Below, piece by piece: positions 56,570 through 64,000 of a stretch of 64,000 bases of DNA (position 1 is the stretch's first letter; every line of letters begins with the position of its first letter). Where the stretch lies: assembly GCA_036927565.1 (NCBI GenBank), contig JAYESD010000001.1, positions 48,296,064-48,360,063 on the forward strand, in the 5' to 3' direction. The position numbers and the translations under genes were made by a program. The notes below the pieces were generated by a model that was given only the letters and a program-made list of their open reading frames with translations, had not been told where the DNA came from and ran no database searches. Origin of the DNA: Tuctoria greenei (Eukaryota > Streptophyta > Magnoliopsida > Poales > Poaceae).

Positions 56570-57614
56570 CATGTTAAGATGCAAATTGATCAATATCTTA
56601 ACTCGGCTTGATGACATTTTCTCTCTCTCTCTCTCCCCCTCTTCTTGGTGCCTATGTAAGGAGACCCTTCCTCCTTGTGCAATATACAAAAGAGCAGCGA
56701 TCCTGTTCTCTCCTCTCTCTCGCAGTGTGTCCTCTACTGCACTACCTGTAGACATACCTGACTCTATTTTCTATGTGACATGCCTTCGAAATCGACGCTC
56801 GCTCGATTCTGCTGCGAGATAGAGAGCGAATTGATTTTTGGTTAATGCACCCTGTGGCTACTCGATCTCCCTATGCGTGTGTTCGTGCTTGTATACGACT
56901 ACTTCGTGTGTTCAAGCTCGTGATCCACACTACATATGTGATCTTCTCTGCACCCAATGAGATCGACTACTTCGAACAATCCAACATATTGACTCTCAGA
57001 GAATGCCACCTCCAATGTCTCTAACACAAAATTTCGTATCTTGATACAACTTTGAGTCTTTTATTTTAGCCTTAATATTTCTGCATGTTAATATTGTAAA
57101 ATTGAGAGCATAAGATTGATCATTACTGTTATACTTATAATGTACGTGCAATTCATGATTTATAATTTTTGCGTCTTAAACTAAACCAAAAAATTCCTAA
57201 TTATCCAACAAAAGTTGCATTTTAGAAATGTAAGATATTAAAAGCGGTGAAATTCAAACCAAAACTCGAGAAGTGAGGACCAAATGAAACTAGGAGGAAA
57301 AAGTAATTGCTAATTTTTGCACAAATATTAAAGAAAATTCTATTACTCAAAAAGTAGGTTAAAATAAGATGATTATTTTACATGACTAAATATTAGTACT
57401 TCGAAAAAACTAGCTGGTTCGTATGCTCTTATTTACTTGGGTGTCTGATGTCTCACGTAGGCAGTGACGTAAGTAATGTCCACCCGCCCCACCCTTTGCA
57501 CGCACCATAAAACTTTGACACTTGCAGCTGGCAGAGATCATAGCGCAGTACCGCACCAATGAGCGGATTCAGCAGACCACGCCTCACACACCCCATCCTG
57601 CCTTGCCTGTGGCC
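56570..57614. other. Spacer upstream of the aldo-keto reductase exon
   Basis: A CT microsatellite lies at about 56621-56636. 57480-57515 contains an ATAAAACTTTGAC stretch that could be the old promoter of the downstream exon. Otherwise nothing identified. Confidence 0.4.
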
Positions 57615-57839
57615 ATGGCCGCTGCTCCGGTGTCAGTTCCGAGGATGAAGTCGGGGTCTCAGGTGCTGGAGGTCTCGGTGCAGGACCACAGCTGCTTCGG
57701 CATGTCCGCCTTCTACGGCCCGCCCAAGCCCGAGCCTGACATGGTCGCGTTCATCTACCATGCCGTCGCTTCCGGCGTCACCTTCATTGATACCTCTGAC
57801 ATGTACAACCCCCACACCAACGAGATCCTCCTCGACAAG
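57615..57839 (+). pseudogene. Aldo-keto reductase exon 1, truncated gene
   Basis: ATG at 57615 opens MAAAPVSVPRMKSGSQVLEV, then FGMSAFYGPPKPEPDMVAFI and GVTFIDTSDMYNPHTNEILL, the N-terminal barrel of plant aldo-keto reductases (auxin-induced/IN2-2-like). The Asp and Tyr of the DTSDMY segment, which belong to the catalytic tetrad, are present. Substitutions such as QDHSCFGMS in place of the usual GLGCMGMS show decay. The exon ends GACAAG|GTTGGT, a usable donor; unspliced, it stops at 57849-57851. No further exon is seen, because copia element F begins at 57915. The rest of the gene may be beyond F or lost. Confidence 0.82.
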
Positions 57840-57914
57840 GTTGGTTCGTGAAGCAGTTCGATCTTGGTATGTTTCACTGGCTTTGTGGTTCACGCTGAAG
57901 TTGTTGGATGTAAT

Positions 57915-58489
57915 TGTTAATGTGATCTGGGGGGGGGGGTGACGTGGGCAACAACCACGCCCCTCGAGTTGGACTCGCCTACACGCCATGATCGGGGGCG
58001 CAACCGACTGAGCTCGGTGCGGCCCCCTCTCACACGCGCCATATAAATAGAAGGGGGAGAGCTGGGGCACTAATCACTGAGTTGATTAGCCATCATAAAC
58101 TGCCCCACAAACCCTAACAGATCTGATAGGGCGCGGAGTGAGGGGAAGACCGCTGCCACCGTTTATGTGCCAAGCCTCCATTGCGCCGACGATATTTCAG
58201 CATCACCCATCTTCGTGCGCTGAGCTACTCGCCTACAACAATCCACCCGAGCCCAATGGCGTCAGGTGGACCCTTTGATGGTAACCCTAATCTCCCTCTC
58301 TCTAATACCCTTGGACTGTTCTAGCTTAATGCAAGATCTGTTCTTGTGATTGATTGTCTGATTACTAGTCTAATAAGTCTTTAGATTAATGCCTAATTAT
58401 GCTCAAGTGTATCTATTAGATTAGATTAGACCTAAGTGTATTCGATTAGGTGTTCCTAGCATTGATCCTAAGCACCCTAAGTTTTAACA
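57915..58489 (+). repeat. Element F 5' LTR (575 bp)
   Basis: TGTTAATGTG...GTTTTAACA with complementary tips (TGTTAA / TTAACA) and the PBS two bases after. TATAAATA at 58042-58049. The left end is inferred from the tips, since no second LTR is present for comparison. Confidence 0.75.
58042..58049 (+). promoter_or_regulatory. TATA box of element F LTR
   Basis: CGCCATATAAATAGAAGGG, about 215 bp before the candidate LTR start codon at 58256. Confidence 0.6.
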
Positions 58490-61366
58490 ATGGTATCAGA
58501 GCCGTGCTTGTGAACCCTAATTGGATAATTATTAGATTAATTAGTTTATAATCATTTTAATTAAGGCCCTTAGTTTCTGTAATTAGTATTAGATCCAACT
58601 AAGTTGATTAGCGCATAAATTAGAAGGAGGGGATCAGTTTCAGTTTCAGTTGCAACTAAGACTTGAGCATAAAAAAACCGAATCAAATTAAGAAATTTAA
58701 TAAGGGCATAAGAACTTATCTGAATAGGGTGGCTTCGGCCGCCACTGTCCTCCTAAGAGTAGGGTTAGGGGAAACCCTAACCCTAGTGGCCTCGACAGCG
58801 GGCACCTGTTGAATCTCCCAACGCAGTTACAACGACGGCGCCGCGACCCTTAGACACGACGCTAGGACCTTGGGATCAAAGCCCCAACCCTAGTCGCCTA
58901 TTCCATCCACCGTCGCCACCTTAGAGCGTCGGGTTAGGAGACCCTAACCCTAGACGTGCTCTGCCACCGGCGGCACAACGTGCATGCCATGGTGGAGGGC
59001 TTGGCGGCGCCGGGGTCCCTGCAAAGAGAAACACTCAGAGTCCTAAGTGGTCGCGCTAGTGTTTCGGGCTTTAACCCTAACCCTAGCGGTCTGTTTTCCT
59101 TCGACGGTGACTGGCCGATGACGAGCAACGTTGTGGTCGCTCGTCGGTGGCGAAGGTGCGGCCGTGCTGGAAGTCCACGACGCAACAGCCAACCTCTCCA
59201 CTCAGATTTGGTGGGTGACTGTTTTCCTCGAAAAAATCCGACCGACGCTGTCAACATCGGCGAAGAAGCACCTCGCGGTGCGTCAACCTCACCGGAGACG
59301 ACGGCGCGGCGGCGCCGGAGGTCCCGCACGGCCGGCGCTCACTCGCCACCGCTCTCCTCACTCACTTCGCTCTGTCGGGGGAGGGGAGAAATGAGCTAGG
59401 GTTACGAAACCTGCGGCGGCGAAAAATTTTATATCGTCCGAAATCAACGCACAGCTGTTGGATCAGCATCGGACAGCTGAGAACAGTTTAAGTGATAAGC
59501 TGCGAGAGAATTGTGGCCGTCGGAACGAAATCTGACGACCAGCAGCGCACGCCGCCCGCCGCTTATGGGAAATGGGCTCTGAGCCCATGCGGGATGAGTA
59601 GATGGGCCGCTCGGCTGCCCTTTCCATTTTTTGGATTTTCTCCGGTTTTTAAGCGGGTTGAATTCAGCAGTGGGCCAAATGCCTTATGGGCCGTGTGTGG
59701 GTATTTTTCCATTTTTATAAGGAATTTTAAGATAAATGGGCTGGGCCATATTAATCAGTGGGCTGAATTTAAGGTTCTGGCCCATTTAGCCCTTTTAAGT
59801 GTTTTCTGAATTTCACAATAAGTTTAAGATGGAAAAATAATTCCATAAATTAGAGAAATGATTAGAAAATTAGTTAAATAGCTGGGAAAATTTCAGAAAA
59901 TTTTGTGTGATTTTGATTGCATTCTTTCTGTAATTTTAGGTAATTTTATGTTATTAAGTGAATTTTCTCAGTTATTTAAATCCAATTAATTGCCATTAAG
60001 TTTTTGTAATTAATTTCAGAAATTTAAGAAATTAAGTTTATTTAGCTTCCTATGTTATTTAGTGGTAAATTTAAATAAGTAACCAACGTGAAAATTTAAA
60101 TTTGCTATCATATTAAGATTGTGCGCATTTTGCATGGAAATTAAATAAGTAACCAACGTGAAAATTTAATTTTGCCATGTTTAAGCTTGTTTCCAGTATA
60201 TTTGCATTATATTGGAAATGCCTCCATGAATTTTAAGTATGTTTACATGGAAATTAGAGTAACCAATGTGAAATATTTCCATATTATTTAAGTTATTTAA
60301 GTGAATGGAAATTAGAGTAACCAACGTGAAATATTTCCATGACATTTAAGTGAAATGGTTTTGTTGATTAATCAACGTTAAAAGACATTTTATGCCACTT
60401 CTAAATGTTTAAGTGCAATTTTAAGTGTGTGCTATATTATATGTCATTTAAGTCATTGTATAATCCCCACATTTGTTTTATTCAGGTGCCTCCAATGTGG
60501 TAAGTCTCATTGCCTCCATAGAGACCCTCGCGGGTCATAACTATGGGATATGGAATGAGAGACTCAGGATGAACTTAGCAATTGCAAACCTTGACCTTTG
60601 CCTAAAAAAGGATCGCCCTGTTGATCGTAAAGCTCCCATTGCTCAGCCTGGGGAAACTAATGAGGAGTTTGGAGTAAGAAAAGAAGAGTATCTTAAGCTT
60701 AAGGAAAAGTACCCTAAGGATCTTGGGGCATGGGAGGAATCTTACAGAAAATGCCTCATGGTTATTAAGGCAACCATTTATGAGACCATAAGAGGAGCTA
60801 TTCCTGACTGTGAGCAGGCCACTGAGTATCTTGCCAAGGTCAAAAGTCAGTACACATGCTCTACTAAGACATTAGCAAGCACTCTCCTCAAAAGGCTTGT
60901 TAATGAGAGGTACACTGGTGGGGGTGTGAGAGGTCACATCCTTAAGATGAGTAATTTAAATGCAAACCTCAAGACTCTTAACATAGACATGCCAGATGAG
61001 ATGCTTGTGCATTTCATATTCATGTCTTTACCTAAGGAGTTTGAGACTTCTGTGATAAATTACAACTTTAAGGAAGATAGCTGGACACTAGAGAAAGTCA
61101 TGGCTATGTGCGTTCAGGAGGAGGAGCGCATAAAAGGTAAGGGTGGAGACTCTAGTAACTTCACCAAAGGTAAGGGTAAGGGAAAGGCGAAGACCTACTT
61201 CACCTCTCCCGAGCCACCATCTTTTAAAGTACATGGCTCCTCTTCTAAGGACAAAGAAACAACTCCTCAGCCTTCTGGTTCTAACTTAAAATCAGATCAG
61301 TGCAAGTTTTGCAAAGATTTTGGACACCGCCAGAAGGACTACATTGGTTTTATTAAGTGGTGCTAA
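58256..61366 (+). CDS. Element F gag, predicted spliced from an exon inside the LTR
   Basis: The main gag frame (60486-61366) has no ATG before residue-level gag sequence ASNVVSLIASIETLAGHNYG; unspliced, it opens only on a TTG. In the LTR, ATG 58256 encodes MASGGPFD and is followed by a donor G|GTAACC at 58280/58281; the acceptor TTTATTCAG|GT is at 60485/60486. Joining restores one Gly codon and continues in frame. Gag then runs RKCLMVIKATIYETIRGAI, MPDEMLVHFIFMSLPKEFET, and a knuckle CKFCKDFGHRQKDY with Tyr where the last Cys is expected. It ends at TAA 61364-61366. The intron would be 2205 bp and include the PBS. Confidence 0.62.
58491..58502 (+). other. Element F primer binding site, tRNA-iMet type
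   Basis: TGGTATCAGAGC, perfect copy. Confidence 0.92.
58503..60485 (+). other. Element F leader / predicted intron interior
   Basis: 2 kb without an identifiable protein. 58730-59400 is GC-rich and holds several AACCCTAACCCTAG words; 60060-60340 holds four AGTAACCAACGTGAAA repeats. Open frames at 58956-59399 (+) and 58934-59329 (-) overlap each other and lack domains. Confidence 0.5.
60070..60345 (+). repeat. Dispersed repeat AGTAACCAACGTGAAA, four copies
   Basis: Occurs at about 60078, 60148, 60258 and 60316, each preceded by GGAAATTA or TTAAATA and followed by a partial mirror (AAATTTAA or ATATTTCC), so each copy is a weak palindrome. Confidence 0.75.
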
Positions 61367-62124
61367 TAATGGTAAGGATGTCATCACTTTTGTAAATGAA
61401 TCCCGGTTTTTAGCTTTTTCACGATCTACTTGGTGGATTGACTCAGGTGCAACTGTGAACGTTTGTAATTCTATACAGGGATTAAGTACGATGAGGACTA
61501 TAAGAAGGGGGGGGGAGGACCATCAAAGTCGCTGATGGCCGTGAAGCTGAAGTTGAAGCCATTGGAATCTATCCTCTTAGACTTAGTAGTGGTTTCATAC
61601 TTAGGCTTCATGATGTTCATAATTAGACTTGTAATTCTATACAGGGGTTAAGTACGATGAGGACTATAAGAAGGGGGGGAAGGACCATCAAAGTCGCTGA
61701 TGATCGTGAAGCTGAAGTTGAAGCCATTGGAATCTATCCTATTAGACTTAGTAGTGGTTTCATACTTAGGCTTCATGATGTTCTTTATGTCCCTAGTTTA
61801 GAAAGGAATTTGATATCAGTTTCATGTCTGGATAATTGTGGATTTGTTTTCCATTTTGGCGAAAACAAACGCTCTATTTGTTTGAATAATAAGATTGTTG
61901 GTCTTGCCTTCAGACAAGACATGCTTTATCTATTGTCCACTCATGATAATGTGAATGCCTTAAGTAATGATAAAATTCCCGCTAAGAATGACATAAAAGG
62001 AAACAAGCGCAAAAGAATCGATTTCGAGACATCGTCGAAATTATGGCATTGTCGATTATGTCATATTTCGAGGGGGAGAATCGATTATGTCATATGTAAT
62101 AATGTAATTCATTTTGTAACTTGA
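61320..62124 (+). pseudogene. Element F protease and GAG-preintegrase region
   Basis: After a frameshift at the end of gag: STWWIDSGATVNVCNSIQGL (protease active site DSGA), then a 166 bp tandem duplication, then DVLYVPSLERNLISVSCLDN and the preintegrase block TSSKLWHCRLCHISRGRI. Expected integrase does not follow. TCGATTATGTCAT occurs on both sides of AGGGGGAGA (62049-62093), suggesting a rearrangement point. Confidence 0.85.
61463..61779 (+). repeat. 166 bp tandem duplication in element F protease
   Basis: TTGTAATTCTATACAGGG...CTTCATGATGTTC at 61463 onward is repeated at 61629 onward with few changes. Confidence 0.88.
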
Positions 62125-64000
62125 ATCGTCAATATAATCACATAGTTTGAACCGGAAACTCAACTATGACATAAAAAATCACAAATAAATCTAATTTAAG
62201 TCATCATAATAGTATTTGTATTACTTGTGTGGTGTATTGTTCTTGATTGCTTTTATTTCTCTTTTGATGATAGTATGATACGTACTCGTATCTCGATCAA
62301 GAAGCTAAATGAAAATGTGAAGATCAAGAGTTCATTGAAGAAGAACTGAGCAACTGTTATAAAACAGGCAAGTGCCCTTGACGATCTTGTGCCTATTTTA
62401 GGGATTATAGTAGTTGCATTCTTAATTAATGTGAATCCAATTCTATTTACCGTTCCATATAATTCCTTGTCGCTCGGGATGGAAAGGGTGGTACTTGGGA
62501 TATTGATTTAAGCTTAGCCATACATAATAGATGGGGGAACCAATTGATCATATATGTCACTTATGATTTATGATTATTTATTGAGATATGGAAAATGAAT
62601 TGTAGTGGATAGGAATCTGGCGGGTTGGTTTGAATGGTATGGTGCAGTACGCACGAGACCGGGGATTGAAGTTTGGACCTTGCCGGATTCTTAGGACCGG
62701 TTTATGATGGAAGCCACTAAGGTTTATAGTGTCACCACAAGACTAAATATGGAGCAGCTTGGTCGATTATTAAGGCCTCTCTCGACATAGTATTGGTGAT
62801 TGGATAGTGCAGAGAATCGGTTCAGGGTGTACTCCCTTGGTATCTGCATGGCTCAAGAGGGGGCAACTAGGATGTTGAGACGCGGGTAGCGGCTCACACT
62901 TTTGTACAGGGATGAAACCTCAGAGGACTAGTACGTGTCGGGAGGACATTTATAAAGACCTCGTAGTAATCTCCTTTCCACACACCTACAGAAGTGTGTA
63001 TTGTGGTTGGCTGCCACGGGCATCAGGGAGGTTTACTTAGTCCACCTGGCAATAGGGGATGAAATCACAACTTGTGGATTAAGGATACATTCTCTGCAGA
63101 GATCTGAAAAAACTGTCATGACAGTCGTGCTCACGGATAAGACGGCTTCGTGTCGAATTCATAGTTAGTCAATGGTTGAGATGATAGTTGGGATGATGAT
63201 CGGGAATGATATTTATATTATTACATTTCTATTACTGTTATTATGGTTGGGAATATTCACCTAGATATAGGTGCTAATGAAAGCTAAAGATAGGTTCAAT
63301 GCTTAGTGCTTAAACCACTATCAACCTTTTCTTTTGATCGGCATTCATGACATTTATTTCTCACACTTGCTGAGTACTCTATGTACTCATGCGCTTGCCA
63401 CTATGTTTTTCATAAATGCTGCTCAGTGGAAAGGAGATTCAATGAAGACAAGTCCAAGTTGAAGACGCTGTGTATAAGGTCGTGTTGCTGCCAGTCGATT
63501 TTGCCTGTGGTTGCCCTAGAGTTTATCCTCTTCCGCTGCTGCTTCAAAACTCTTTTGAAGGTATAAATGTTGTTTGTATGCGATATAAAACTATTTATCA
63601 CTATTTGTCGTATATGTATGGTGAAACTGATCCTGACATACATGTATTTGCAGCTGGTTTCATTCTTAATAAAATCGGGTGTGACAATGATGGACTTGTT
63701 TGTTTATTAAACAGTTTGCTTCCGGAGAGATATGCTGCAAATAAAAATTGCGCCATTTATAGCACCGTTGTTAGCAAATTTTTGTTCATTTTTTCAATAA
63801 TGGACACTTTATCAAACTTAAAATTATCAAGATGATACAATAGAGTTAGCATCCCGCTTCTGCATAACTATGATGCACGCAACACAAACACAAAAAAAAA
63901 CACCACGACACGATACACGATCGTATCTCTTAACAATGCCTAAAGTAATACATAACTAATCCATAGATTATGCTGTCACCCATGTTGGGTAAATATGTGT
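62125..64000. other. Unidentified repeat-like sequence to the window end
   Basis: No protein domain. Contains TGCTGAGTACTCTATGTACTCATGC at about 63367-63391, whose GAGTAC/GTACTC core recurs in LTRs of several grass gypsy elements (recollection), so this may be an LTR or non-coding element part. The ORF at 63470-63835 has no recognised domain. Confidence 0.4.

Larger units (their letters stand above)
57915..62080 (+). mobile_element. Element F: Ty1/copia, 5' half only
   Basis: 5' LTR 57915-58489, tRNA-Met PBS, long leader, gag and partial protease/GAG-preintegrase. It breaks off at about 62080 after WHCRLCHISRGRI. No 3' LTR in the window. A candidate left TSD is GTAAT (57910-57914). Confidence 0.85.

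Noticed and set aside
56238..56822. 194-codon plus-strand ORF and a 134-codon minus-strand ORF
   Set aside because: They run across the MITE at 56077-56560 and change character at its edge, so they are not a gene.
58750..59090. Telomere-like AACCCTAACCCTAG words
   Set aside because: Only isolated pairs in a GC-rich leader, not an array; too few for a telomeric tract.
58934..59399. Overlapping 147- and 131-codon ORFs on opposite strands
   Set aside because: GC-rich leader of element F; no domain, and they lie inside the predicted intron.
63470..63835. 121-codon ORF at the right end
   Set aside because: No recognisable domain and surrounding sequence looks like a retroelement's non-coding part; left unannotated.

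Overview
The window is gene-poor, repeat-dense plant nuclear DNA, almost certainly from a grass (Poaceae). The evidence is the mix of LTR-retrotransposon families (Tekay-like, CRM-like and Tat-like Ty3/gypsy, SIRE-like and another copia), CACTA-type elements with sub-terminal repeats, small MITEs, and a broken aldo-keto reductase exon of the plant type. The species cannot be named from this sequence. No intact host gene, tRNA, rRNA or CRISPR array was found.

From 1 to about 48100 the window is one stack of nested insertions, read from shared LTRs and matching target-site duplications (TSDs). The oldest visible layer is a Tat-like element E, seen as an antisense-ORF remnant (45088-45560) and its 3' LTR (about 46035-48125). 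A minus-strand element A with no recognisable pol (5' LTR 43561-45087, truncated 3' LTR 7890-8701) sits inside E. Three elements sit inside A: a minus-strand Tekay-like element T with a ~4 kb LTR (1-7889), a minus-strand CRM-like element B (11893-19864, TSD TTCCT), and a plus-strand Tat-like element C (21567-43425, TSD ACTAC). A SIRE-like copia element D (34087-43417, TSD CACCG) sits inside the last few bases of C's 3' LTR. A CACTA-type MITE (13527-14002) sits in B's integrase.

From 46035 to 54600 there are two head-to-tail Tat-type LTR copies (E1 and E2), each with a ~57 bp minisatellite. E1 is split by an 871 bp near-perfect palindrome (46889-47759, TSD TAAAG) built from a CRM-like LTR and its neighbouring sequence. 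E2 is split by a 4.7 kb CACTA-like element (49400-54073). That element carries two copies of a small unknown gene on the minus strand and, on the plus strand, a captured fragment of an ARGONAUTE PIWI-domain gene. The AGO exons, joined at good splice sites, run into an unrelated exon and give an open reading frame of about 88 codons.

From 54600 to the end are two MITEs, exon 1 of an aldo-keto reductase pseudogene (57615-57839), and a copia element F (from 57915) inserted just downstream of it. F appears to start its gag in the LTR and to splice over about 2.2 kb into the main gag ORF. F breaks off at about 62080; the remaining ~1.9 kb is unidentified repeat-like sequence. Every large retrotransposon ORF carries stops, frameshifts, deletions or lost catalytic residues, so none looks autonomous now.
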